From Nectonema munidae (lineage: Eukaryota > Nematomorpha > Nectonematoida > Nectonematidae), in NCBI GenBank assembly GCA_030549495.1, contig JAUIRK010001052.1:2914001-2978000 (forward strand): a stretch of 64,000 nucleotides of DNA, written 5' to 3'. Of the stretch, positions 1 to 12,445 are shown one piece after another (positions within the stretch are counted from its first letter, which is position 1; every line of letters begins with the position of its first letter). Below the pieces are notes generated by a model, which saw only the letters and a program-made list of their open reading frames with translations, was not told the DNA's origin and did no database searches. The translations under genes were made by a program, and so were the position numbers.

Positions 1-673
1 CTGCGGCCCACTTGATTCTTTCAATCGGCCTACCTATCATTCAAGCTTCATATTTTGAAGATCAAATAATGTGATGTTATTGACATGATAATTAATATTA
101 TAATTTTTTGAATTGAAACTAGAATTGGAGCAACCACCTCTAATTTCATAGGCGCGAAAATGCTATTTTGCCCCTTCTCCCCTAATAATAATTTAAGGCA
201 GACACACAGTTAGCACTTAATTGTTTATTTTGATTTTCTCTTTCACCATCCTAGAACCTTCATCGAATGTTTTCACCAACTATTTTTTTAATATAACTCA
301 TAAAATATGGATGTATTGATTCAACATTTTTTGAGTTAAAATCATCAAAAACGCATCCCTCCATTATAAAGTTAACCTATGTGCGCTAGTGTTTGAAACA
401 TAATTTCTCTGCATTATTTTCTTCTATGAAAAACATCAAAAATCCTTAAAGAAGATAACCTTCTCAGAATACAAAACAGTAACATGGAAACAGATATTGG
501 GAATTTTTTTAAATAAAAGTCAGAGTCGCTTATTAATTTTGTCGGAATGAAAGTTTTGTATTTTAGCGTTCTTATAATTTTTCCTTTTAAACTTTTTAAA
601 AATTAAGATCATTACTTGCGGCCAATTAAAAGTTAAAATTGGTGAATGAGAAAAAAAGGTTGGACATCCCTGT
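1..673. repeat. Probable hAT-type non-autonomous element, right end at 673
   Basis: This lies in the aPKC intron upstream of the first visible exon. The segment ends ggttggacatccctg, the complement of the CAGGGATGTCCAACC end seen in many hAT MITEs. Tgcggcc motifs near both edges (2-8 and 617-623) are also typical of that group. The left end is at or beyond the window edge, so no target duplication can be checked. Confidence 0.35.
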
Positions 674-834
674 CTTATAGGGCGTATAAGTTTTAATTCC
701 CTTCTTATAAATCTACCCTAATACAATTTTAATATTTTTTTCGAGCAATTAGGAAATATGGTCTAATAAATTAGGAAAGTGTTTTCATGGGAATAAAATT
801 CCTTTTTTATTTTTTGAGTAAATGATTTATTTAG

Positions 835-1037
835 GATTCAGTGTTGATTGGTGGGCTCTAGGCGTACTGATGTTCGAAATGCTTGCCGGTAGATCCCCTT
901 TTGACATTATGGGCGTTGCAGACTCCGATCAAAACAAGGAAGATTACCTCTTTCAGATTATTTTAGAAAAAACAATTAGATACCCACGCTCCATCTCTGT
1001 TAAAGCAGTTTCAGTTCTCAAAGGATTCCTAAATAAG
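835..1037 (+). CDS. aPKC: aPKC exon (kinase C-lobe)
   Basis: The acceptor is tttatttag before 835, where the first Gly codon is completed from the previous exon. The donor is AAG|gttgtt. The exon encodes the APE-distal part of the C-lobe, including [20 protein letters not shown]. Confidence 0.93.
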
Positions 1038-4000
1038 GTTGTTTTTCTTTTTTTCCAAATCTTCATTTTTTATAATTTTTTGCATTTTTAGGATCCCCTA
1101 CAACGACTTGGCTGTAATATGGAAAGAGGCTTCAAAGACATCGTTACCCATCCCTTTTTCAAGTCTGTTGATTGGGAACGCGTAATTTTTCCTATTTTTC
1201 TTTAATCGCTCACCTCTTTAGTGTTTTCTCTGGAATAATGTTAATGCACAGCAAATAGTCTTTATTTATAGCCTTAATGTTTAAATTCTATTAAAACCTC
1301 ATGTCTATTAAATCCTTCATGTTTTTGTTATGAGTATTTCACGCCTCACGTTCCTTAGAAGGTTACTTAGCATTTCTTTTTGTATTATATTACAAAAATT
1401 TTACAATTATTATAATTTTTATTTTTATTAAATTAAAAATAATTAAATTATCATAAATGAGTTTTATTGCTAATCAAGTTGGATAATTTGATGGCTGAAT
1501 CGTTAACAAGTCGTTTGCTTATATAAAAAAAGTGTAGCGGGTTTAAATTTTAAAAATTTAATTTTTATATTTCTCTATTTGTTTTTTTATTTAAATTTGT
1601 TAATGTTTACTGCTTCTTTTTTTACACATTACTTTCAATCTTCAATATTAACACAAATTTGAACAAAAAAAAAGATAAGTGTAATGTTATCAAAAGACAC
1701 AATGGTTGAGCAAGTAATGTAATAAGCGAACCAAACATTTGAACTACTTTGGGCAAAAGTAAAAAACACAAACTAGGCATTTTTTCTTTGACTTCTCAGA
1801 ATTTAAAAATTATTACTCAACTAGATGATTTTTGATTCTTAAAATTGAACCTTTGTTTTTAATTTTAAATGAGGATTGTAATCAAAATAAAAGTTACCAT
1901 GCCAGTGTATATAAACTTTTATGGTTTTTCGTTTTTATCCTTCATTAAAAGGGTACTCGAAAAAAACAAAACTTGGAGTATAAAGCTCGGGATATCCCTC
2001 GTGATCTTGAGAAAACTGTCAACGTTTTTCTGTTGTTGTTGTTGGTCCCTATATTACGCTATCATATATTAAGTGTAATTTGTCAATCGAAAAATTCTTT
2101 TTTTTAATGAATGAACATTTTTCCTTTAAAGATTCCCATAGGTTTAATGGTAAACGCTCTATTTTGGGCAGCCAACACAACCTCTTTTCTTCAGCTTTAA
2201 GATTGTGTAGTTAGACCTAGATTTAAAGCTTTGTATCTTAACAACATGTTCAAAGAACAAGAAAAAGTTTCTCTGATTTAATTTTGGAAAAAATTAGACA
2301 TGAAATATTTATATATCATGGTAACAAATTACTAAAAATAATATGCTAGGGAAGGATGTTTTGCCTTATAAAATTTGGAAATACCTATAATGATCGAAGT
2401 AATAAAATTGTTCATTAAAAAGTTGTCTTGAAGACACCGATTCTTCATATGTTCGTCAACTCGTTGAATTGTGTAGAAATAGAAGGATTTTTTTTATGAA
2501 AAATGAAATTTGCTTAGCCCAAATTCGTTTAAACTCGTTGTTGCACTAATTAATCTCGTTAAATAAGATTTATCTGTATATTTTTTTCTTTTGGTATATT
2601 GCATTATATACTCAATATATGTTTGCTGTTGAATTTATTGAAAACAGATGTGATCCCAAACTGCCTCTTCGCAATTGAGTTTTTCTGTTTACTATATGAA
2701 ATGATTCTTACGTAGCCCGAAGCATAAAGGCGATTCCGAAGAAGGGCACCTGAGAATAACGGCACTGCTATGCTTTCTTACTTTAGTGTTTCGTTCCCAA
2801 AGCTTTTTAGTCTATCGACCCCTTTTTAGAATTTGAATTATTTCAAATTCTCACTAACCTTAAAATATGTTGTCTGTAAAATTAATTATTATCATTAAAT
2901 AAGAGAAATTCAATACCAAATCGTGGAGAAAATATGAAATTTTTTCATAAAATGGTACATACAAGATTGAAAATAGAAAATTTTAAAATAAACTTTTGTA
3001 TTTTATCATACGTGCTTGTAGAAATTTGTGTTTGTTAATGTATTTTTCTTATGAAAAAGGGTTAGTAAACAAAATAAATTATGTGCATTTTGACAATAAA
3101 ATTTGATTGAATTGAAAATTTGACTTAAGAATCTTTGTCTTTGATCAAAGATAATTAAAAATTTGAGTTATGCGATTGCTATATCCGTCGATGCTTATGA
3201 CATATATGAGTGTAGAGTTTGTGTAAGTGTTATTTTTCGAAATTAGACTCCTACATCAAAGGGAGAAAATATAGCTCCTATTTGACACCTTCGACTCAAA
3301 AGTCATGCGAATCTTTATTTAATTGAGAACTGATAGAATCCTAGATATAAGTTTCTTGTTGAAATGACGATATGAAATCGTTTTTAGTTCTCTGATTTAC
3401 AAGTTATTTAATTGTTTTATATACCTAATTAGTTGGCTTAGTAAGTTAGATAGTTTTTTGCTACTTACTATCGATATTGCTTTTTATTTTTAGAATTATA
3501 CACGGTTACAACCGATTGGGATCCTTGACTTAAAGCAATTGAAGGAATATTTTGTTTTACTGTACATATAAACATTAATTAGGAGTATCCAAGACTGAGA
3601 GAGGTGAGTGTACTCTCATTTCAAATGACCTTTCGAAAAAAGGAATACAGGCTATCATAGTCAATGAGACGAGTCCATAATAATTGTCTTTTATGACAAC
3701 TATATTTACCACTACATTATTTTGTAGAATGAAAGTGAAATGGTCCATGTCTATCTATTTTTATCGTAGTCTACTCTAGACTAGGCTAACCCTTAAAGAT
3801 GAAAATAAATTTAAAATCTGTCATCTCACTACTCTTATTTCCTCGAGATGTTCAAGAAGGTGGAGTTCACTTTCAAATCCGAGCTGCATGCATTAAGCAC
3901 ACTGAGTGTCTTAGGTTATTAATGCTATTTAAGATTTGGCTGTTTTGTGGATTGGTAATTAAAATAACGCCTTTAGAATGAAAGGGAATTCTTGATCTGC

Positions 4001-4534
4001 CCATATTTAGTATTCTGATTTAAATGAAAGCCTGATGACCGCACTTAATGTCATTGAAGCGCCCCTAAATGACTTTAGGGTCATGGCTAGAATCAGTGAT
4101 GCCCATCTGAAGAATTGATCAGTTTGGTTCCGTTTGACTCACGATTGTTGCATGAATCTAAAAAGGAGATGCTATCTGCAATGAAAGATGTAGAATTCTA
4201 CGTCATTATCATGCTTGTCAACATAATGATAATAATATATCATATTTAACTTTTATTTATAATTTTTTGTTTATCAATTAGTTAGAAGCAAAGCAAGTTC
4301 CACCTCCTTTCAAGCCAGTTTTGACAAATGAACGTGGTGTAGACAATTTTGATCCACAATTTACTAATGAATCTCCTATTCTTACGCCTGACCTTCCGTA
4401 ATCTAAATTAATTAAAATCTATTCACCTAACATAAAAACATTTTAGAGGCATACTTGAAAGACTTGATCAGAGCGAATTTGAGGGATTTGAATATGTCAA
4501 TCCACTTCTCATGTCCCTTGAAGATTGTGTTTGA
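835..4534 (+). CDS. aPKC: Atypical protein kinase C, C-terminal part (four exons)
   Basis: The exons are 835-1037, 1092-1181, 4282-4397 and 4447-4534 (stop TGA at 4532-4534). All introns are GT-AG and the phases agree throughout. The product is the C-lobe of a serine/threonine kinase plus the AGC-family tail. The motifs [48 protein letters not shown] and [13 protein letters not shown] match aPKC iota/zeta closely. The turn motif is seen as ILTPD, and the hydrophobic motif FEGFEY carries Glu where conventional PKCs have a phosphorylated Ser/Thr, which is diagnostic of atypical PKC. The protein ends in EDCV. About 165 residues are present, so the PB1, C1 and kinase N-lobe exons must lie upstream of the window. 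In animals aPKC acts with Par-6 and Par-3 in cell polarity at the cortex; that role is inferred from the family. I see no damage. Confidence 0.95.
1092..1181 (+). CDS. aPKC: aPKC exon (end of kinase domain)
   Basis: A 54-nt intron separates it from the previous exon. It encodes DPLQRLGC through [11 protein letters not shown], the end of the kinase fold. The donor is CGC|gtaatt. Confidence 0.92.
1182..4281 (+). other. Large aPKC intron, no gene seen
   Basis: This is 3.1 kb of AT-rich intron. The only suggestive stretch is near 2,788-2,830, where tttcgttcccaaagcttttt followed by tcgacccctttt resembles an old hAT MITE end. No convincing ORF is present; the short open frames at 1,869 and 3,799 lack recognisable content. 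Confidence 0.6.
4282..4397 (+). CDS. aPKC: aPKC exon (AGC tail, turn motif)
   Basis: The acceptor is caattag. The exon encodes [12 protein letters not shown] through the turn-motif segment [11 protein letters not shown]. The donor is CC|gtaatc, phase 2. Confidence 0.92.
4447..4534 (+). CDS. aPKC: aPKC terminal exon (hydrophobic motif, stop)
   Basis: A 49-nt intron precedes it. It encodes [18 protein letters not shown] and ends EDCV followed by TGA. The phase matches the upstream exon (CC|A = Pro). Confidence 0.93.
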
Positions 4535-4872
4535 TACATAAGAAGAATTATAATTTTAACATTTTATCTGGTCTTTTTGTTGTTCGATACGCTGTTTATT
4601 CAGGCGTTGTTGAGTAAGGACAGAAGTTTTAATCAAGAGTGTTTACTTCGTAGAATCAATTATCTTCTTTTTTTCCTAACTCATGAAACAGAAAAAGAAC
4701 AAATTTTATTTTTGAAAAGAATTTTACGCGCTCGTTTATTTTTACCTTTTTTTTTACCTCCCTATCGATTTTAACTGAGTATGTGTCACTGACGTTATTT
4801 CACATTTTTAAAACTAGTTCTTATATAGTAGAAGCACAGAAGTTTTACTTTGTTTACAGCATATTTATTTTT

Positions 4873-4878
4873 AATAAA
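4873..4878 (+). terminator. Candidate poly(A) signal for aPKC
   Basis: An AATAAA lies about 340 nt after the aPKC stop codon. It is plausible as the cleavage signal, but such hexamers are common in AT-rich DNA. Confidence 0.3.
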
Positions 4879-6812
4879 CTTTTTCTAAATCACTCTCTAT
4901 TTTCTTATTATGAATCCTATTATTACAAAGCACTGCAGGTATTTATACTGGTAGTGCTAAATTATGCGAAATTAGAAGACTCCATGGCGTCGTGAGGAGG
5001 CCTTTGTGCCCTAACTACATCTCATCATTCTACACCTCTATCCGTATCCACTGGATGTAGGAGAATCATTAGAGAGTTTTTTTGAAATGAAAAGAATACG
5101 CGTCTGACATTTGCGAAAAGACTTATATTTATTTGCACATGAAAGCTTTAATGGAAGTTTCAATTTAATGATTTCAGTTTAGATATTTAGGAAATCGGGA
5201 TAATTTTGTTTCGAAAATTCTTCCATTTTGATTTTTAGATTTGTATCCGAACATAAGTTTATTAATGCTGGATGATTTTATTTAACATCAATCAAACAAT
5301 TTCACTAGAAGCTTGCACGGAAAAAATTTCATGCTTTTACTTCACCTTTACATATTTCTATTTATTTAGTAAAGGTAGTACAACAACGACCTAAGATGAA
5401 AGGAAATGTTTTTGCCAAAAGTGGTATCACCAAATAATCTGTATAAATTTTACCGCAATCAAAACTAAGCACAGATATGCAAATGTAATTCTTTTATATA
5501 AGCATTATCATATATAACAAATCTATTTTTTTCTAGTCAATTTTCGAATACTTTTCAATAATATTTTTAATCGAATTTTTTTTAAAGATTTGGCACACTC
5601 ATCCAGTTCTGGAAGTTTTAAAATATATAAACTGCGAAAGATATCAAAGTAAAATAGAGCGGATACTCAATTAAAGAAATAAAATTGCGTTTCATGATAA
5701 TGATATTCAGTTTCAGTTTTACTATTTCCTTTTTCAACAAGCTAGAGTTAGTAGTTAAACACAACTACAGCACTACCTACAATGTATATACGTATCTCCT
5801 CTACTTCACCCTATTATCCCATCCTTCTTTATTTTATTTTCTAATATTGTTCTTAGTAAATTATTTCCAACGGATTACTGTCAACCTTTCTGTTTAGCTT
5901 TGCTGTGTTTTTCAAAAACCTTTACTAAAAACTAATGTATTAGTGGACATTAAAACTTGAATTAATCACGAAACTTTAATTTAAAAGGCACAATTATCGA
6001 TTCTTTTGCCAATTCTTATCAAGCACATACAGTCTGAAAAATATATAATTATAATTACATTGTAAATTCAAAGTCAACAGATATAAATTAAAGGTAGTCA
6101 CCCAGATATGTTTACTATTATTGACAAGTGTGAACTAAAGCTTGCATTTCTACTAGATTTTAAATATATGCATATTTGTCCAAAACTTTTGTCTCTTAAA
6201 CAAACATCATGGCTCAAGAAAAACAAACAAGCTTCGCCTGATTGTACGTTCTTACTGGGAAAAGCATTGGAAAATTAAAGGCGAATGTCGATAAATTGAA
6301 AGATTCCTATGCTAACATTTTCGATAAAGTCATAATTCTCTCTACTATTGATTTTCTTAAATTTTGTAAGTTTTTATTTACTCAAAAGTATAAACAATAA
6401 AACTACAAGCAAATTATCTAAAAATTTCGAGTAAAAATTAGTGTGGCAAAAAAGTTTTGGAAAATTTCTTATATGGATAATTTAATCAATCTGTCTATTG
6501 TAAAGTTTGCAAATCATAAAAGGTATTTATTAAGTTAAGGAATAAAGTTTCAAGCGCCTAGAAGTATTGATCCAAATAATATAAAAATAGCATTTGAAAA
6601 ACTTGTTTAGACCTTAAGGACAAAATTACAAAATCAAGAAAAGCATTTTTAGATTTTAAATCTAAGATGATTGGTCTTGGAACTTCTTACATAGGGCAAC
6701 CAATCAAATGATCTCCTTTTTCTCTCAGTAAATCTCAAAAAGTAATTAAAGGTATTTTCAATGATAACAGTATAAAAGTTTGTAAAACTGACAAATCACC
6801 GCACTTTGTCAT
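4879..6812. other. Intergenic stretch without recognisable gene
   Basis: AT-rich DNA. A short stretch at 6,255-6,365 reads openly (GKSIGKLKANVDKLKDSY) and is followed by a GTAAGT. It could be a decayed exon or transposon fragment. I recognise nothing else here. Confidence 0.5.
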
Positions 6813-7440
6813 CAGTGCCGGATTAAGGGTTTCGTGGCCTCAAGGCACACTTTAAGATTCGCCTGGACTAAGCCCGTAAGAAAAATTCAAGGGGGGTTAC
6901 AAAAATTTTCCCGGAGAGCAAAATCCATTTTGGAAACATTTGAATTTTCTCAAAAAGATCACTTAGGCTAACAGTTTTTTCAAAAAATGTTTGAGAAACT
7001 TTGATGTTAACCAAAATAAGCTAATTGAAAACGTTTTTTGATGTCTCTCCATAGTTACAGGCCTGATATGAATTAATATAAATTTTAAAATATAAAAAAA
7101 ATTATTATTCACAATTTAAAATTTCAACTTTTTAGATTTTAGTATTCCACATTTTCAGATTTTAACTTTTCTAGATTCTATTGTAGCAAATTCATCTATA
7201 ATTGTGGTGAAGTCGATTTCAAATAGAACCTCTCTTTCAATACACATAAGTGCCAGTACCCCAAGACGATCCTATGTCATAGTAGATCGCTTCACATCCA
7301 TAATTCTGGATAGCTGCGAAAAAAAGCGTTCTCCCGAGCAATTAGTAGACATCAATAACAAATATATTCTAAAAATTACCTCGGTGCTCGGGAATGCAGT
7401 ATATACCCTCTTTGTGTGCAATAACTTGAAAATGCTCAAG
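6813..7440. repeat. Possible hAT-like non-autonomous element (left end only)
   Basis: The stretch starting CAGTGCCGGATTAAGGG at 6813 resembles a common hAT-type terminal sequence, and an inner cctcaaggcac follows. I found no matching right end, so the extent is uncertain. The rest of the segment shows nothing recognisable. Confidence 0.25.
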
Positions 7441-7514
7441 TGAAAATGATATAAAACTCCCCGAGAAAGGCAATAAAGTGAAGTACAAACTCTGATGAAA
7501 AGAAGTTAGCCAAA

Positions 7515-9060
7515 GTGATGGTCAGAGAAAGAGCAACTACCAAAAGAAATTGGCACTATTTGAATGTGAAAGACGAAGATGAAAGCGAAAAGTATGTCAG
7601 TTTCAAAGATGACGTCGAAGAATGGGAAATTGTGGATGAAAACTCTAGCATGTTTACCAACAAAGAGACACTCTTCGAGGAGGCAAAAAAGCTAGAACTG
7701 GCAAAATGGAAGGCGATGCAATCTTATGTTGAAGTGGAAGATGAAGGACAACAACGAATTTCAACGCGATGGGTTTTCACAGAGAAGCAAAAAGATGGTA
7801 AATCAGAAAGAAAAACAAGACTTTGCGTCCGTGGGTGTGAAGAGGGGAGTTAAGAAGTGACTGATTCACCAACCTGTGAAAAAGAGAGCATTTGAATTCT
7901 CCTTAGCATTGCTGTAAGCAAGAGATGGCCACTTAGACAGTTGGACATAAAAAGTGCATGCCTGCAAGGAGAATCTATTGAAAGGAAGATTTACCTCCAT
8001 CTGAAGCAAGAACACAAAAGTTATGGCTACTGAAAAAATGTGTCTATGGCCTTGGAGAAGCTGGACGTAAATGGTATAATAGACTAAGAGAAGAAATGGT
8101 AAAACTCGATATGAAGATCGCAAGCTACGACAACGCGTTTTTTTATTTGGCAAACGAAAATGGACTACATGGAATGATTGCCTGTCATGTGGATGCCATT
8201 TTATGGTGCGGAAATAGGACCTTCGAAACAAAAATTATAGAAAGTATTAAAGAAAAGTTCCAGATAAGCATGGATAGACAAAGCAATTCTCTAAAGTGTC
8301 TTGGAGTTGAAATCAACAGATCTAACAAATGTCCCTAGCCCATTATTTCGATGAAATCAAAGAATTCAATGTATCCAACTTGAGAAGCAACGGTGATGAA
8401 GGGAAAGACCTTAAACAAGTCTGCGAAAAATATTTGTGGGTAGCAACACAATGTAGACTTGTGATATCTTTTGAGACATGTCAATTGTCTTGTAAAATAA
8501 AAAGTGTAAGAGTTAGAGATTTGAAGTTCGCAAATAAAATAAAACAAAAGTTAACAATAAAATTTAACATATAACTGTTTAGGTTCTTTTAACAACTGGT
8601 CCATCGTCACTTTTTCAGATGCCAGCTTCGGCAATTTACCTAATGGAGGCTCACAAGGAGGAAACTTGATTTTCTTAAAGGGGAAACATGGAATCATGAA
8701 CCTCATTTCGAGGCAAAGCAAAAGACTGCGGAGGATATATAAAAGTACGCTGGCAGGGGGACGATGTCTTCAGTAGAAGCGTCGTATTTGTTGCTTCCCA
8801 AATGCAAGAAATCCTGTCGATGGAATCCGTGATTCCTATCTACCTCATGGTAGATTGCCAATCTTTGGTTTGCAATGTTAACTCAACAACTCAAGTCCAG
8901 GAAAAAAGATTGCGTATCGATATGAAGATTTTGAAAAAAATGCTGCAAAAACTAGAATTGAAAGAGATAAACTGGGTCCCACATAACATACAAATAGCTG
9001 TCTGCCTGACAAAAAAGAAACGAATCCTGGTAAATTAACCGAAGTTATCAAGCAAGAACT
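7515..9060 (+). mobile_element. Ty1/copia-like LTR retrotransposon fossil (RT and RNase H part of pol)
   Basis: Copia-type reverse transcriptase is recognised from RWVFTEKQKDGK near 7,770 and from the SVYGLGEAGRKWY-like block near 8,040-8,080. RNase H follows at about 8,610-9,040 (DASFGNLPNGGSQGG, and DCQSLV near 8,850). A purine-rich tract about 9,100-9,112 could be the polypurine tract. Gag, protease and integrase are not recognised upstream and no LTR pair was found. The element is an old fossil with several breaks. Confidence 0.75.
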
Positions 9061-9372
9061 GAGATTCGATCTCCAAAAGAAAACATTCTTTCAAGAAAAA
9101 GAAATTGGGGAGTGATAATGGATAAGTGGCTATTATCAACTAATTGGTTGGACAATTAGTTAGCCGCCTAAAGCTGGAAAAGAAAAAGGTCATGGTTGAT
9201 GATTTATTTTCAGATGTCTGCGAGCATGATTGGGACGGCATATGTTCATCCGTATTCGTGTATTTGGAGTTTTGGCAAGAAAGATGAAATTGGTCGTGTC
9301 AGTAAAATACACAATCATTTTTATCATCTACTCGGTTTATGTTTGACTCCTCATTCAATTGTTAGAATAGAT

Positions 9373-10155
9373 CAGTGGTTCCCAAACTTTTTCTTTTATT
9401 ATGTTCAACCAGTCAGTTTTCGCCTTCACGTGTAAGAGAGAAATAGTACTCAAAAGACACTAATTTATTTAAAAAAGGTTTTTTGGAGAAAATATTCAGG
9501 CGCCACCAGATTTATATTTCCACACCCTAATTACGAAAACCGAGTCCATACACTAAATCAGCATGGTCCATTTAATATAAAAATATTTTTGTTGAATGAA
9601 AATATAAATAATAATCTTGAACATAATTTTTAGTGCTCAAACGCAAACTACAATTATTTATAAAATCTTTTTTTAAATAAATTTTTACTGATAAACATAG
9701 TAATAGTTACATGGTGAAGCGAATAAAGAAGCAATGTTAACAACTAAAATGACTTTTGTTTGTTCATCTTCTTCCTTATAATTAGTGAAAATGGTGATAT
9801 TAATTTTTATTCCCCAGTGTATTAATATATGGGTTAGTTTTGCAAACGCGCGATGCTTTGTGCTTGATAGTGAGATATGTAAAAAAATTCAGACTCACAA
9901 AGTTACATTGTGCAGAACAGAATGAGGACACGGTTTGAGTTTTCAAAAATAACACCAGGAAAAGCCATTCGCTACAAATCTAACCCACACTCAACCTGGT
10001 AGACGGCGTGCTTCCTATCTACAATAGAGTATTTGATATCCCTCTCAGCCATGGGAAAACCAACAAAGATTTTTTATTGTTAAAAACAGTTTAACTATTT
10101 TCCCATGTTATCCTCGAATTTCTCGCCAAGAGCAAATTTTGCCTAGTTTGGGAAA
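9373..10155. repeat. Probable hAT-type non-autonomous element
   Basis: The left end is CAGTGGTTCCCAAACTTTTT and the right end about 10,140-10,156 is gtttgggaaacacca. The two are inverted repeats of the family often seen in hAT MITEs (CAGTGGTTCCCAAAC). The flanks agaatagat and aagaatttg are only partly alike, so the 8-bp duplication is decayed or the right edge is off by a few bases. There is no coding capacity. Confidence 0.4.
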
Positions 10156-10169
10156 CACCAAAGAATTTG

Positions 10170-10965
10170 TTACTTTTAGGGGTAATTGCACCGTTTTAAA
10201 AACCTGGCCATTATGATTCAAATTTTATGCCTTCCAACAGATCAGTTTTACCAACACAGTTTGGTAAAATTTGAGAAAATTATCTAGATATAAATTTGGG
10301 GATTTATTCCACATTTATTTAGTAAAGCGAATTGGAAAGAGAGAACATCAAATGATCTATTCAGAATATGTTTCATTGAGTGCATATTTTATAAGAAACA
10401 TGAAAAGCGAAATTATAAAGTTTATTAAATCTTATCAGAAGAAAAAGGCACGAACCAGCAAACATCGCATTTAAACCGGAGAGCATGCTCTGCTACAAAG
10501 AATCCAAAGGTGAAATAAGCGTAGCCAACAAAATTTTGAGAACTCGTCAAGCCCAACACAAAATGGATGTGTGCTGCTTTGCGCAACTCCATCCTTCGAT
10601 TTTGGTGCTTTGAACATTTGGATTTTGCAACAAGTTCAGCTCTCCTGAAGTCTTCACTAGCACAAAGCAAAGTGGAAGAAAACGCTTGGTAAACGTTTGC
10701 GCTTAGTTTAGTCGAGGAATGGATGAAGGCAAGATCTATGCCCTCTGAATTACCCCTGGATATTAAATCCTTGCATATCGTTATGATTATCGCAATTAAT
10801 CTGATTATACATACTTTAATATCGGAATATTTTCATGAAAATAAAGTTATAAATTCTTAAAGGGTTGGTATGAACACTTGAGAAGTCAAAGATACATTTC
10901 ACTTCTCTATGACAACAGTTATTATAAAAAATAATGAAAAATAAAATTTTCAAATATTTCACTTA
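10170..10965. other. No recognisable gene
   Basis: At 10,540-10,680 the + strand is open (WMCAALRNS, FWCFEHLDFA) and less AT-rich than its surroundings, as if a decayed coding fragment. I cannot place it in a family. Confidence 0.4.
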
Positions 10966-10969
10966 GTTG

Positions 10970-11122
10970 GTAAAGGTACAGTGGGATGTTTGTTTTTATC
11001 GAGGAGGTAAAGTTGTGCCGCTTGTATCTTACTATGAAGAAAGGAGGCTTGATACGGGATCGAACCGAAAACCTTAAGTTATCGAAACGCAGTATCTAAC
11101 TAACCTTACTCACGCCCCTCAA
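10970..11122 (-). repeat. tRNA-derived SINE, copy A
   Basis: On the minus strand the head reads GGGGCGTGAGTAAGGTTAG (A-box-like) and then GGTTCGATCCC (a near-perfect RNA polymerase III B box) about 35 nt later. A body shared with copies at 11,250 and 18,715 follows, with blocks like GTATC...CTATGA and a tail ending GTACCTTTACC. Two internal promoter boxes plus multicopy occurrence support a SINE and not a true tRNA gene; no clean cloverleaf acceptor stem is seen. Confidence 0.65.
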
Positions 11123-11249
11123 TATTTGACTAATTCTTCAAACAAGTAAAGAATGATTTTTTATTACTATTATAATTTCATTCGTAATATACTATAAAAA
11201 TAGGATAACAAAATTTATTTCCAGAATATCAAGAATCAGCTTAGTGTTT

Positions 11250-11400
11250 TAGCCTATATAAGGTTGGTTAGATACTAGGTTTCGATAACTCAAGGTCTTG
11301 GGTTCGATCGGGCATCAAGCCCACTTTCTCATAGTTCGATACAAAGGGCGCAATTATGCATTCTCGATTAAAACACTCTACCGTACCTTTAACTAAGGGC
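11250..11400 (+). repeat. tRNA-derived SINE, copy B
   Basis: Same family as copy A but in opposite orientation only about 130 bp away. It has ggttggttagatact, then the B box ggttcgatcgg. The shared body is tcatagttcgatacaaaggg, gcgcaatta and ccgtacctttaac. Confidence 0.65.
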
Positions 11401-11547
11401 AGTACATTAACGTATAAAACCGCGATTTTTGATTTAAAAAATGACACTTTGCCTTATACGTGGGTCAGTCAAAAATCTAACCCAATCAGTTATTCCAAAC
11501 CTATTCCTGGTGACTTGCGACAGCGAGTGCTAAATAAATAATATGTA

Positions 11548-12445
11548 CACTGAAAAGCGCATATAACAAATTTTTGCGCACCTTTAGTTTTATTTTGTTA
11601 TAACCGAAATTCTCTATATCCGAACCAAATACAAAGTAAAGAAGCATGTTCGTGTGAAAAAATGATCCACTAAAATAAGTACATTATATTTTTTTTTTGT
11701 AAAAAAAAGCATACATTTAAGTTTGCTTCTATTTTTGTATTAATAGTTTTTTTTCTAATTCTTAACAAAACGTATCATCCATTTCGTTTTGTAACCAGAC
11801 TATATAACTTTCTTTTGATTACAAGCTCTAACTTTTTTACTTCAATTTTGGTGATTGATTTTTCTGCTCGTCACATTCACCGAGCTCTTTTTTTATTTGT
11901 TAAATATATCGCCCTCAGAATTAGCAAAATGAGGATTCTTAACATCAAAGATCTGCAAGATTATCAACAGGCATTGCAATGATTCCAAGTTTTACGCTAT
12001 TATTATTATCAACTAGGTTGATTTGTATCAATAGCGCTGACTCTTTATTATTAGCCTTGCTTCTTTCATTTATTCATCATGACCATTACTATGAATACTT
12101 GAAACATAGTCGTTTTGAATAATAAAACAGCAAATCATTTTTAATTGATTCTTTACTTACTAAAAATAAACTGATTTCAACAATAAATTTCATTTAGTAG
12201 ATTAACTATAAAATATTCGATCTTCCACATTATAAATGTATTTTGCAATATATTTTTTGCGAAATCTAACTGATAATACTTTCCAATTAAATAAAATATT
12301 CTTCAAAAAATTTCCTCGTTATAATGAAATTTCGTCATAGACGGAGTTTTAAGAAAAGTTGTTTTAGTTTTGAAGGGACAGATAAAATCTGTTCGCTAAA
12401 TTTGGAATTTGCTATGACCGGTTTCGTTATATAAGGTTTTCAGTG
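11548..12445. repeat. Tigger/pogo-type non-autonomous element (MITE)
   Basis: The left end is CACTGAAAAGCGCATATAAC and the right end is cgttatataaggttttcagtg, which are imperfect inverted repeats of the Tigger type. Subterminal motifs tataaccgaaattctctata and atgaaatttcgtcatag echo the same theme. A TA precedes the left end as expected for a Tc1/mariner-superfamily target; the right flank is TC, so the duplication is decayed. No ORF. Confidence 0.5.

Noticed and set aside
7204-7443. 79-codon frame before the copia-like fossil
   Set aside because: No recognisable domain, and composition does not differ from neighbouring non-coding DNA.
11040-11122. True tRNA gene at the SINE head
   Set aside because: The A and B boxes are good but the acceptor stem does not pair, and the sequence recurs with a shared downstream body, so it is SINE.
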